DNA of 64,000 nucleotides from an uncultured Acidimicrobiales bacterium (lineage in GTDB: Bacteria > Actinomycetota > Acidimicrobiia > Acidimicrobiales > SHLQ01). The stretch spans positions 36,147-100,146 of the forward strand of contig CALHTB010000039.1 in the NCBI GenBank assembly GCA_938038785.1, read 5' to 3'. The notes beneath the pieces were generated by a model, which worked only from the letters and a program-made list of their open reading frames with translations, did no database searches and was not told where the DNA came from. Positions 27,284-36,506 of the stretch are shown here, one piece after another. The position numbers were made by a program, and so were the translations under genes. The first letter of the stretch is position 1. Each line of letters begins with the position of its first letter.

Positions 27284-27804
27284 AGAACCTCGACCCCACC
27301 GGGCTAAAGCGTCTGCATCGCGGCTGGCGCAAGGAGACCACCCAGAAGATCTCGCTCATCCTCGACAGTGTGCAGACGCCCTACAACGTCGGAACGATCA
27401 TTCGGACGTCGGCCGCATTAGGCGTGGAGCACCTGTGGCTCGTTGGTGCAACCGAATCGCCAACCCACAACAAGACGAACAAGACGGCTCTTGGCACGCA
27501 GCGCTATGTCACCTGGACCGCGGTTGAAGAGCCAGCTGAGGCTGTGGCCGAGGCAAAGGCCGCCGGCCTGACGATCGTCGGGATCGAGCTCGCAGACGAA
27601 GCTATCCCGCTCCACGAGGTCGACCTGACCGGGGATGTATGCCTCGTGGTTGGACATGAAGATCGCGGGCTGAGCAAGGACATCCTCCCGCTGTGCGATG
27701 CCGTGGGTTACATCCCACAGACCGGCAAGGTCGGTTCGCTCAACGTCGGCGTCGCCGCATCGATCGCCATCAGCGAAGCCCGCCGCCAAGGCTGGACCGT
27801 CTGA
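27280..27804 (+). CDS. TrmH-family RNA 2'-O-methyltransferase (SpoU class)
   Basis: 174 residues from ATG 27280, sharing ATGA with the previous stop. SPOUT fold with motif 1 DSVQTPYNVGTIIRTSAALG, motif 2 CLVVGHEDRGLS and motif 3 GSLNVGVAASIAISE, the three signatures of the knotted SAM site. It probably methylates a tRNA or rRNA ribose. Length fits the TrmH/TrmL subgroup. Followed immediately by a strong hairpin. Confidence 0.92.
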   Translation: MKNLDPTGLKRLHRGWRKETTQKISLILDSVQTPYNVGTIIRTSAALGVEHLWLVGATESPTHNKTNKTALGTQRYVTWTAVEEPAEAVAEAKAAGLTIVGIELADEAIPLHEVDLTGDVCLVVGHEDRGLSKDILPLCDAVGYIPQTGKVGSLNVGVAASIAISEARRQGWTV

Positions 27805-27805
27805 T

Positions 27806-27855
27806 CAAAATTTCGTGGTTTGAACACCGTGGGTGTGGTCAAACCACAAATTTTG
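27806..27855. terminator. Bidirectional terminator-like hairpin
   Basis: Starts 2 bp after the trmH stop and ends 3 bp before the convergent oxidoreductase stop. Arms CAAAATTTCGTGGTTTGA (27806-27823) and TCAAACCACAAATTTTG (27839-27855) match over 17 bp with one bulged C. An inner ACACC-GTG-GGTGT stem closes the loop. An A/T-rich base on both sides suits factor-independent termination in both directions. Confidence 0.75.
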
Positions 27856-27858
27856 GGA

Positions 27859-29916
27859 TTAGATCGATTCGACTTGGACGAGAGTGTCGCCGTAATTCGA
27901 GCCGCTTCCAAAGACCGTGTCAGCTGCATTGGTGAGGTCGTTTACCGATCCAACGCCATCGCCATAGGCCGAATCGACGTAACCCCATGGCACGCTAACC
28001 ACGCCAGGACGAAGTCGGTCCGAGATGGCAACCGGCATCGTCAGGGTGGCTCGATCGTTGAAGACCCTGGCGATATCACCATTGGCGAGACCCCGAGCGG
28101 CGGCGTCGGCGCTATCGAGCTCGATGTGCGGGGCCTTCTCTTTGTCGGCATGCTCGGCCAAACCCGAATACGACGTGTTCATAAACCTGGTCGCCTTCTT
28201 CGGTGTCTGCAGGAAAAGTGGGAACCTGTCGGTTTGTGGGCTTCCGGGGCCCTCGGCGACCGGAACCCATTCGGGCAGGCGCGGCACTCCCATTGCTTCG
28301 AACGACTCGGCCACGAACTCGGCCTTGCCCGAGGCCATATGGAAGCCGCCATTCGCGTATGGCAGCGCGTCGACGGCATAGTCGCTTACTCGAACGAAGC
28401 CGTCCTGCTTCATTTGCTCAAGGTCGACGTGGTCGGCAACAGCGAGTGCAATTTGGGCTTCGTCGGAGAGGTGAAGCTCGGGTTCGTCGAAGCCGAGCGC
28501 AGTCGCGAGTCGACGGAAGAGCTCGGTGTTCGCTACAGCCTCGCCCAACGGCTCGGTCGCCGGTTCGTTCCAGCCAATCCACAAATGGCCCCACGAAGGC
28601 ATGACATCGAGCATCTCGGTTTCCATCGCTGCCGGCAGTACGACATCGGCATACCTTGCAGTGTCGGTCACGAACTGCTCGGACACGACGGTGAACAGGT
28701 CGTTCCGCTCGAGCCCGCGACGAACAGCCGCTGAATCGGGCATCGATAGCAGCGGGTTGCCATTCCAGATCATGAGGGCATAGACAGGCTCGTCGAGCTC
28801 GGTGAGTGTATGACCGAGTCGGGGCTGATCGAGCGAGCGGCGTTCGACGCCAGGTGCAACCTTGGCCGCAAGTCCGGGCACGGCACCAGCATCGAGGTCG
28901 TTGAGCTCGGCCCAGCTGCCGACGCTGCGAGCAAAGCCGCCACCGAGCACCTGATGCGACCCTGTCAGGAGCGGGATCATCGAGAGCAGGCGGTACATGG
29001 TCGGGCCGCTGTAGTGGTGTTCCAGGCCGATCAAGCCACGCAGCATCGTCTTTGGAATCGTGCCGATCGAGCGGGCCAGTTCGGTGATGACGTCGGCATC
29101 GAGGCCACACTCGGCGCCAGCCCATTCGGGGGTGTGAATGGCCACGTGGTCGGCAAACTCGGCAAAGCCGGTGGTGTGGGCGTCGATGTAGTCCCGGTCG
29201 ATGAGGCCCTCGGCGATCAGCACCTGACAGATCGCAAGAAGCAGGGCCACATCGGTTCCCGGTAGTGGCTGGATGTGAAGGTCGGCTTTATCAGCGGTGA
29301 TCGTGCGGATCGGGTCGACCATCACGACTCGTGCGCCTCGCTTTTGCGCTGCCTCCACCGTGGGCCAGTAGTGCCGGTTTGTTAGTCGGGTGTTGGTGCC
29401 CCAGAGGATGATCTGGTCGGAATGTTCTGCTTGGAGAGGGTCGGTGCCCAAGCCGTGCCCGTACACCGCGGCCATCGCTGCGCCGGAGGCAGCGCCACAG
29501 ACGCTGCCGTTCTGGCGAGAGGCACCGAGCTTCGCGAACAGTGCGTTGCTTGTGCCGGTGTTCTGGATGAGACCTTGGGTTCCCGCTGACCACCATGGCA
29601 GGATCGCCTGGCCGCCGTGCTCGCTACGGACCCTGGTGAACTCAGCCGCAACCAGCGCCATAGCTTCGTCCCACGTTGCTTCGCGAAACTCACCGCTTCC
29701 CTTCGCCCCCGTTCGAATGAGCGGGGTGAGCAGACGGTCTTCGTGGTTCACCCGCCCGACAAAGCGATTGACCTTCGGGCATAGTTCGCCCTTAGAGAAT
29801 GGATGTTGCGGGTTTCCCTTAACCGACGTCAACACGCCGTCGACCGAGGTCGCTATCCACCCGCAGCTATCGGGGCAGTCGTGGTGGCACGTTCCGAGGA
29901 CTTCGAGCGTTGTCAT
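27859..29916 (-). CDS. Molybdopterin-dependent oxidoreductase (Mo-bisMGD, DMSO reductase superfamily)
   Basis: 685 residues with no Tat signal, so probably cytoplasmic. The N-terminal [4Fe-4S] site reads CHHDCPDSC (C10, C14, C18) with a fourth Cys in GELCPKVN (C46). Molybdopterin domains follow: GTSNALFAKLGA, FARSVGSWAELND, and the C-terminal cofactor domain (PLFLQTPKKATRFMNTSY). C140 in GSVCGAAS lies where formate dehydrogenases and nitrate reductases have the metal ligand. No electron-transfer or membrane subunit is adjacent. Substrate unknown. Confidence 0.85.
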   Translation of the reverse strand: MTTLEVLGTCHHDCPDSCGWIATSVDGVLTSVKGNPQHPFSKGELCPKVNRFVGRVNHEDRLLTPLIRTGAKGSGEFREATWDEAMALVAAEFTRVRSEHGGQAILPWWSAGTQGLIQNTGTSNALFAKLGASRQNGSVCGAASGAAMAAVYGHGLGTDPLQAEHSDQIILWGTNTRLTNRHYWPTVEAAQKRGARVVMVDPIRTITADKADLHIQPLPGTDVALLLAICQVLIAEGLIDRDYIDAHTTGFAEFADHVAIHTPEWAGAECGLDADVITELARSIGTIPKTMLRGLIGLEHHYSGPTMYRLLSMIPLLTGSHQVLGGGFARSVGSWAELNDLDAGAVPGLAAKVAPGVERRSLDQPRLGHTLTELDEPVYALMIWNGNPLLSMPDSAAVRRGLERNDLFTVVSEQFVTDTARYADVVLPAAMETEMLDVMPSWGHLWIGWNEPATEPLGEAVANTELFRRLATALGFDEPELHLSDEAQIALAVADHVDLEQMKQDGFVRVSDYAVDALPYANGGFHMASGKAEFVAESFEAMGVPRLPEWVPVAEGPGSPQTDRFPLFLQTPKKATRFMNTSYSGLAEHADKEKAPHIELDSADAAARGLANGDIARVFNDRATLTMPVAISDRLRPGVVSVPWGYVDSAYGDGVGSVNDLTNAADTVFGSGSNYGDTLVQVESI

Positions 29917-29979
29917 GACGCCAGCTTAGAACGACCTCGAAGCCAACGCGATCGAAGCGTCGGCCATGGATCCAACGAT

Positions 29980-30552
29980 TTAGGACGGGTGCGCCGGAGA
30001 GAGCGTGACGTTGCCAAACCCGACGTAGGCCCAGGGCCCGCCAGCGTCGAACCGATACACCCCTTGCAAGTTGCCAATGGGAGATGCGATGCCAGCGATG
30101 CTGTAGCACTCGTCGTTCGTGCAGGAGATGCTGCGTTGCTGCAGTTCGACCACACCGTTCTGGTCGGCCCAGGTCTTCACCGCCTGGGTAGCTATCGCAG
30201 TTCCAGGCGGCGTTGATGGGTGGTCCCAGCCCCACAGAAAAGTGTTGTCCTGGGGGTTCCACGTGCCGAGCAACTCGGCAGGCGCATTGGCCACAACGTT
30301 TTTGTCGGGGAACTGCCAGGTGATCGTGCCTGCTTCGAGATCGACGTCGAACCGTTCAGCGCTCCCAAGACCCCACGTCGACGAATGGGCGACTTGTTGG
30401 GCCTGAATGTGATGGCCCGCGAACTCGACGAGCGAGGCGAAGTCGGTCGGCAACGGCGGGAGGTTTGGATCCATGCCGTCGACTGGTGTGCTGATCGCTG
30501 TCGAGCCGACGTTGTTCCCGTTTCCGTCTGCAGATCGTTTGAAGATGCCCAT
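29980..30552 (-). CDS. DUF6882-like domain protein
   Basis: 190 residues, ATG 30552, no signal peptide. The central segment FLWGWDHPSTPPGTAIATQA with a preceding beta-rich part (TITWQFPDKNVVANAPAELLGTW, abridged) resembles DUF6882, a family of unknown function. Two cysteines sit close together in SCTNDECYS. It stands alone between priA and the molybdenum enzyme. The family name is from memory and moderately sure; function unknown. Confidence 0.65.
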   Translation of the reverse strand: MGIFKRSADGNGNNVGSTAISTPVDGMDPNLPPLPTDFASLVEFAGHHIQAQQVAHSSTWGLGSAERFDVDLEAGTITWQFPDKNVVANAPAELLGTWNPQDNTFLWGWDHPSTPPGTAIATQAVKTWADQNGVVELQQRSISCTNDECYSIAGIASPIGNLQGVYRFDAGGPWAYVGFGNVTLSPAHPS

Positions 30553-30603
30553 GTACGCACTCTAAACACACGTGGAGCCCGGGTCTGCGGGTAGAAGTAC
30601 CCG

Positions 30604-32394
30604 TCAGATGTCGAGCGGGTCGACCTCGATGCGAATGCGTTCTGCGGGACGGTCGACGCCGTTGATAAGCGAAAGTAGCGACTCGTAGTTTGGAGCGGCG
30701 ACACGCCAACGGTCACCCAGCCGGTTGATCTGCACGCCGCCAGGCTGCACCTCGTGCAGACCCTCAACAAACTCTGGAGCTCCGGCACCCGAAATGAGAG
30801 CCCACGAGCCGTAAGGCGGCTGCTGAAACACCTGACGGACGTCGCGCTGGGCCGAGGCGACCCGGCCTGGGTCGCCGTTGAGGGCTGCCTGGACCACCAC
30901 GTCGTCCGGACGGCGCGTTTGGATGATCACGCGGCCGCCATCGGCCCGCGGCCCGACCCGACGTGCAGCTAGCGCGAGCAAGGCGAAGGCGTCTTCTGCG
31001 GCCCGGAACCTCGGCACGGCCAGCTCTTGGTCGAAGTCGAGAAAGATGACGGCACGCGCCGAGTCCATACGATGCAGCAACGCTTCGGTTCCTACGAACA
31101 GCGTGTTGCCGCTCAGCTCTTGGTGCGGCGTTTCAGCTGATACCTCCACGACGGGCCGCTTGGCGAGCGCTTCCAGGTCTTCGGCGACTCGGGAGATGCC
31201 GAGGCGCAGCTGCTTCATGTGGGTGCCGTTGCATTCGTTGCAGACCATTGGGCGGACGGTGCCGTCACGGTCGCAGGCAAGCCGCCCCTCATCGTCCTCT
31301 CGTAGCGCTCCCCCACATTCGGTGCAGGCGGCGAGCGATGAGCAGGTGGCGCAGGCCAGCATGCGAGCTCGGCCTTTGCGGTTCAAAATGCATGCGATCG
31401 GACCATCGCCCCTGATGACGTCCACGATTCTCTCGGAAAGCAACCCGGGCGTGTCCTGCACCCGCATGTCGATGACATCGACCCTCGGCCACGACCGCTT
31501 CTCGACCACCCGCTCGGGGGTGAGCGTTCGGCTTGCGGCCCGGTGAGCTTCGAGCGAGGGCGACGGTGACGCTAAGACGCATGGGACGCCGGCACGGCGG
31601 GCTCGTTCGATGGCGACGTCCCGGGCGTTCCAGGCTGGGGTTCGCTCTTCTTTGTAGGTCGAGTCGTGTTCGTCGAGCACGAGTACGGCGTCGACGTTCG
31701 GCATAGGCGCGAACGCCGCCGTGCGGGTGCCGACCGTGGTAGCGCCCGAGGCTGAACGCTCCCACTGGTCGTCGTATTCAGCCACGCCGACACCGGCGTC
31801 TCGCAGAGCTCGGGCCAGTGCGCGCCGGTGAGAAATCGTCGACACCAAAATGAGCGCCGCACCTTGTGCGGCTGCACCAAGCGCCAGGCCCACACCATCG
31901 TCGGCGGGGGCTGTGCGTACGAGCGTCACGTCGCCGTCAAATGCTGCTTCGTGTCCACCGGCGTCGACCGCCGGTGTGGGCGGCTTGTGGCGAACCATCG
32001 GCACCATGCGAGGCGGCGAGGCTGCCCGCAAAAAGTGTGGAAGACGGCCAGCCCACCGCTCAGCAGCCCACTCACCAAGGGCTATGACCTCAGCAGGCGG
32101 CCCATGGCTCGACAATTTGGCCAACGGGCGAACTTCGACGGTGTTGTCGAACTCGACGTCTACCGCAGTGATCCAGCCCGCTGTTCGCCGACCCCCGAAG
32201 TCGATCCGCACGAGCGAGCCGACGGCAATCTGGGCGGCCCGGCCGTCCTCTTCCCACTTGGGTGGAACGACGTACGTGAAGCTCTGGCGAACCGAGGTGA
32301 TGTCGGGCTGCACCGCCACCAACCGGCCCTCCGGACGCGAAACGACCCGCTGCGGAACAGCGGGTCGTTCAAATCCTGGAAGCGGTTCGGTCAT
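30604..32394 (-). CDS. priA: PriA-like primosomal protein, helicase motifs degenerate
   Basis: 596 residues, shorter than E. coli PriA (about 730). The N-terminal DNA-binding domain (TSVRQSFTYVVPPKWEEDGR) and two zinc-finger clusters (CATCSSLAACTECGG and VCNECNG, about 350-400) are intact. The Walker A GxGKT is missing: the equivalent stretch reads TAPADDGVGLALGAAA, while the DEAD-box-like DEHDSTYKEER remains. This matches actinobacterial PriA, thought to act as a replication-restart factor without helicase activity. Last gene of the long pyr-metK run. Confidence 0.9.
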   Translation of the reverse strand: MTEPLPGFERPAVPQRVVSRPEGRLVAVQPDITSVRQSFTYVVPPKWEEDGRAAQIAVGSLVRIDFGGRRTAGWITAVDVEFDNTVEVRPLAKLSSHGPPAEVIALGEWAAERWAGRLPHFLRAASPPRMVPMVRHKPPTPAVDAGGHEAAFDGDVTLVRTAPADDGVGLALGAAAQGAALILVSTISHRRALARALRDAGVGVAEYDDQWERSASGATTVGTRTAAFAPMPNVDAVLVLDEHDSTYKEERTPAWNARDVAIERARRAGVPCVLASPSPSLEAHRAASRTLTPERVVEKRSWPRVDVIDMRVQDTPGLLSERIVDVIRGDGPIACILNRKGRARMLACATCSSLAACTECGGALREDDEGRLACDRDGTVRPMVCNECNGTHMKQLRLGISRVAEDLEALAKRPVVEVSAETPHQELSGNTLFVGTEALLHRMDSARAVIFLDFDQELAVPRFRAAEDAFALLALAARRVGPRADGGRVIIQTRRPDDVVVQAALNGDPGRVASAQRDVRQVFQQPPYGSWALISGAGAPEFVEGLHEVQPGGVQINRLGDRWRVAAPNYESLLSLINGVDRPAERIRIEVDPLDI

Positions 32395-32480
32395 CAGCTG
32401 AAACCTATCGAATCCTCCCTCACTCCAGAAAGACCGAGACCGGTAACGTTGAGGTCAGACCCCAGTATTCATCGCTCCCT

Positions 32481-32511
32481 GTCAACGATGGGGTCAGACC
32501 CCATCGTTGAC
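32481..32511. repeat. Perfect 31-nt palindrome of the GGGGTCAGACCCC type
   Basis: GTCAACGATGGGGTC, a single central A, then the exact reverse complement. The core GGGGTCAGACCCC recurs in part at 32453 and in a cluster near 61930. It resembles REP-type palindromes found in many genomes. Confidence 0.9.
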
Positions 32512-32541
32512 AAGGGTTCCCCCGCGTGTGCCTATTCGCAC

Positions 32542-32597
32542 GAAGAACTGCTTGCCTTCCGAGGGAGTGGAAGAACTGCTTGCCTTCCGAGGGAGTG
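32542..32597. repeat. 28-bp exact tandem duplication
   Basis: The unit beginning GAAGAACTGCTTGCCTTCCG and ending AGGGAGTG occurs twice with no spacer and no mismatch (32542-32569, 32570-32597). Confidence 0.95.
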
Positions 32598-32714
32598 AGG
32601 GACGAACGACCGTGCGCCGTCTCCGACGCAGCAGCGTGCTACGACCGCCTCAGGCGCCCAGCTTCCGTGGCGCCTGAACGGCTCCCAGAGGGATGGAGTT
32701 CTCTGCAGCCCGAA

Positions 32715-32746
32715 GGGAGCAGAATCGCGGCGGAGCCGCTGCTCCC
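32715..32746 (-). terminator. Hairpin downstream of metK
   Basis: GGGAGCAG (32715-32722) pairs with CTGCTCCC (32739-32746), and the loop holds a second stem GCGGC-GGA-GCCGC. It begins 8 nt past the metK stop on the minus strand. There is no T-run, so termination efficiency is uncertain. Confidence 0.6.
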
Positions 32747-32753
32747 GAAGGGA

Positions 32754-33950
<1,197 letters not shown>

Positions 33951-34009
33951 GGCAAATTCTCCTCGGGTACGCCACAGATCCTAGAGTGGCGAAAGATTGG
34001 ACTAGAGGA

Positions 34010-35209
34010 TTATGGGAAGGTTCCTCGGACCCGAACGACAGCATCGAATATCGCATCTGCGACAACCCGTTTCGACCCCATAGGTACATCAATTTCTTCG
34101 CTATTGCCAAAGACAAGCGTCACCTTGTTGGTGTCGTGGGCAAAGCCTGCTCCGGGAGCAGATACATCGTTGGCAACGATGAGGTCGAGGTTCTTACGCT
34201 TGAGCTTGCCACGGGCATTCTCGAGCAGATTCTGTGTCTCGGCTGCAAAGCCAACAAGCACCTGTCCGGCGGGCTTGCTTTGGCCGAGATCAACCAGAAA
34301 ATCGTGCGTCTTCTCAAGAGAGATCTCGGGCACTGCGCCGTCGGTCTTCTTGATCTTGTCGCCTGCGGGGTTCGCAGGACGAAAGTCAGCGACCGCTGCG
34401 GCCATGACGATGACGTCGGCATCAGCAACGGCCATAACGGCTGCGTGCATGTCGGCCGCTGATTCCACGGGAACAACAGTGACCCCGATAGGCGCTTCGC
34501 GGTCAACGGTCGAGATAAGCGTGACTCGCGCTCCGCGAGCCCACGCAGATTCGGCGAGTGCGTACCCTTGCTTGCCGGTTGATCGATTCGAGATTACCCG
34601 GACCGGGTCGATGGCCTCACGGGTTCCGCCAGCGGTAATGACCACGTGGGTGCCCGAAAGGTCGTCGGCGGCAAGCACCCGTTCGGCGTGGGCCACGATC
34701 GATGCAGGAGACGCAAGACGACCAAAGCCGATGTCGCCGCCAGCGAGGCGGCCGGGCTCGGGGTCAACAACATGTACGCCGCGCTCGCGAAGCACCACCA
34801 GGTTGTCTTGCACTGCTGGGTGTTCCCACATCTCGGTGTGCATCGCCGGAGCAATGAGCACTGGCGCTCGGGTTGCGATCAATGTGGCCGTAAGGAGGTC
34901 ATCGGATCGGCCCATGCGATAGTCCGCCAGAAGCCGTGCGGTGGCCGGCGCGACCAAGATCAGATCGGCAGTTTGCCCGAGCGTCGTGTGTGGGATGGGG
35001 CTGGTTTCGTCCCAAAGTGTGGTTTGCACCTTCTCGGAGGCAAGCGCGTCGAACGTGGTGCGGCCAACGAAGTGCTCGGCACCTTCGGTGAGAATGGGGA
35101 CGACGTGCGCGCCAGCGTCGACGAGACGGCGGCTGACCTCGATGGCCTTGTATGCCGCAATACCGCCGGTGACGCCGAGAACTACCTTGGCGCCGTCCAG
35201 GCTGGTCAT
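34010..35209 (-). CDS. coaBC: Phosphopantothenoylcysteine decarboxylase / phosphopantothenate-cysteine ligase
   Basis: 399 residues; two consecutive CoA-synthesis steps. The FMN-dependent decarboxylase CoaC domain (1-~185) begins VVLGVTGGIAAYKAIEVSRR and has the active-site PAMHTEMWEHPA. The CTP-dependent ligase CoaB domain (~190-399) has THVVITAGGTREAIDPVRVI and AAAVADFRP. It starts 11 bp after rpoZ in the operon. Confidence 0.96.
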   Translation of the reverse strand: MTSLDGAKVVLGVTGGIAAYKAIEVSRRLVDAGAHVVPILTEGAEHFVGRTTFDALASEKVQTTLWDETSPIPHTTLGQTADLILVAPATARLLADYRMGRSDDLLTATLIATRAPVLIAPAMHTEMWEHPAVQDNLVVLRERGVHVVDPEPGRLAGGDIGFGRLASPASIVAHAERVLAADDLSGTHVVITAGGTREAIDPVRVISNRSTGKQGYALAESAWARGARVTLISTVDREAPIGVTVVPVESAADMHAAVMAVADADVIVMAAAVADFRPANPAGDKIKKTDGAVPEISLEKTHDFLVDLGQSKPAGQVLVGFAAETQNLLENARGKLKRKNLDLIVANDVSAPGAGFAHDTNKVTLVFGNSEEIDVPMGSKRVVADAIFDAVVRVRGTFP

Positions 35210-35220
35210 TGAGCTGGAGC

Positions 35221-35544
35221 TCAGTCTTTCTTGGCGAGCTCAGCTTCGAGCGCTTCAGCGTCAGCTTTGGCCTGTGCTTCAGCAAGAGCTTCTGCCTCGA
35301 AGTCGCGCTCGACGGGAACGATCTTCTCTGCGGCGATTTCCTCGAAGGCGATCGACAGCGGCTTGCGGGCGGTCGAGGTGACCTGGGGTGGCACGCTCGA
35401 ACCAAGTCCTTCGCCAAGCTGACCGAAGTACGCGTTAATCTGGCGGGCCCGGCGGGCGCCCAAGGTCACGAGCCGAAACTTCGATCCAGATGCTTCGAGC
35501 AAGGTCTCGACCTGTGGCTCGATCATCGATGCACTATCAGACAT
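35221..35544 (-). CDS. rpoZ: RNA polymerase omega subunit
   Basis: 107 residues from ATG 35544 (MSDSASMIEPQVE). The core KFRLVTLGARRARQINAYFG is the omega signature that cradles the beta' subunit. The C-terminal tail is acidic/Ala-rich (EAEALAEAQAKADAEALEAE). It sits between gmk and coaBC, its usual actinobacterial position. The longer track ORF overlaps no conserved sequence. Confidence 0.9.
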   Translation of the reverse strand: MSDSASMIEPQVETLLEASGSKFRLVTLGARRARQINAYFGQLGEGLGSSVPPQVTSTARKPLSIAFEEIAAEKIVPVERDFEAEALAEAQAKADAEALEAELAKKD

Positions 35545-35616
35545 GTACGGAACTCCCGTTGCAGATGGCCCAGCTACGTTCGCAGGGCCAGCAGATAAGG
35601 CTACCAGACTCACCAA

Positions 35617-36168
35617 TCAATCGGTCTGAAGCTGCCGGTAGTTATCGATCAGTCCGGCAATCTCGGTAGCGCAACGCTGAATATCGTCGTTCACGACGTA
35701 GAGATATGGCAGTGCCTCAGCCATATCTCGCTCACGCTGCCCAGCGGCCAGGCGCTGATCCACCTTCTCAATCGAGTCGCCCCGGCCAATCAAGCGACTT
35801 CGTTGCTCCTCGATCGATGGGGTATCGATAAAGATGAATAGGGCCTCGACCGGTCCGTCGTGGATGGTCTTTGCCCCGTTGACGTCGATTTCAAGGACCA
35901 GGTCGTCATCGGTGGGCGCCGGTACTGGTGAGCCGTAGTAGTTGTCGAAATGGTGGTCCCACTCGAGAAATCCGCCCGCATCGATTGCAGCTTTGAATTC
36001 GTCCTCGGTAACGAAGTTGTATGAATCGTCTGCTTCACCGGGTCGTTGATCGCGGGTGGTCCACGATTGGGAGAGCGAAAGGCCTTCGGTGTTCGCGACG
36101 AGTTCGTTGACGACGGTGCCTTTGCCGACTCCCCCAGGGCCGGAGATGACAATTACGAGCCCAGGCAT
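35617..36168 (-). CDS. gmk: Guanylate kinase
   Basis: 183 residues. Phosphorylates GMP to GDP. Walker A is ISGPGGVGKGTVV; the GMP-binding region has SWTTRDQRPGEADDSYNFVT (the family usually has S-x-TTR-x2-R-x-GE). Its ATG overlaps the mihF stop by one base (TGATG), so it is translationally coupled. Confidence 0.96.
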   Translation of the reverse strand: MPGLVIVISGPGGVGKGTVVNELVANTEGLSLSQSWTTRDQRPGEADDSYNFVTEDEFKAAIDAGGFLEWDHHFDNYYGSPVPAPTDDDLVLEIDVNGAKTIHDGPVEALFIFIDTPSIEEQRSRLIGRGDSIEKVDQRLAAGQRERDMAEALPYLYVVNDDIQRCATEIAGLIDNYRQLQTD

Positions 36169-36497
36169 CAGCGTGCGTGCCTTTCGAGGGCTGCGGGTAG
36201 CTTCGCAATTGCTTCTGGCGTTACGTCATCGATATGGGCTGCCTCATCGATGCCGACATCGCCAAAGGCTCGGCGTGTCTGGACCTTCATGAGGTCCGGC
36301 GCGTTCTCGATGGCTGGCAGCACCTTCATCCCCGCAAGCACAGGGTCTGTCGCGGCGCGCTCGAACACATTCTCGAGAGGCACGTCTCCGGCGATGACCT
36401 CGTCAACGAAAGCATCGCGGTGCGCCCGAACCGCAGCAATCCGATCGAACAGGCTGCGATAGTCGTCCGATTCGAAGCGGTTACCGGCGTTCGTCAT
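36168..36497 (-). CDS. mihF: Actinobacterial integration host factor (mIHF type)
   Basis: 109 residues. The segment TDPVLAGMKVLPAIENAPDL followed by MKVQTRRAFGDVGIDE aligns with the DNA-binding core of mycobacterial mIHF (DEVLGKMKVSALLEALPKVG...). Position between pyrF and gmk is the same as in mycobacteria and streptomycetes. It is a small nucleoid protein, essential in mycobacteria. Identity is lower than within Actinomycetales, and the usual basic residues in the core are fewer, so DNA-binding details may differ. Confidence 0.82.
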   Translation of the reverse strand: MTNAGNRFESDDYRSLFDRIAAVRAHRDAFVDEVIAGDVPLENVFERAATDPVLAGMKVLPAIENAPDLMKVQTRRAFGDVGIDEAAHIDDVTPEAIAKLPAALERHAR

Positions 36498-36506
36498 AAC
36501 GCGAGA

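Larger units (their letters stand above)
32395..32753. other. 359-bp intergenic region between metK and priA, rich in repeats
   Basis: No supported gene. It holds a half site GGTCAGACCCC (32453-32463), a perfect 31-nt palindrome (32481-32511), an exact 28-bp tandem duplication (32542-32597), the inverted pair CAGGCGCC/GGCGCCTG near 32655-32680, and a terminator-like hairpin next to metK (32715-32746). It must also contain any separate priA promoter. Confidence 0.8.

Noticed and set aside
33951-34009. SAM riboswitch before metK
   Set aside because: Only 59 bp lie between coaBC and metK, and no SAM aptamer core is visible.
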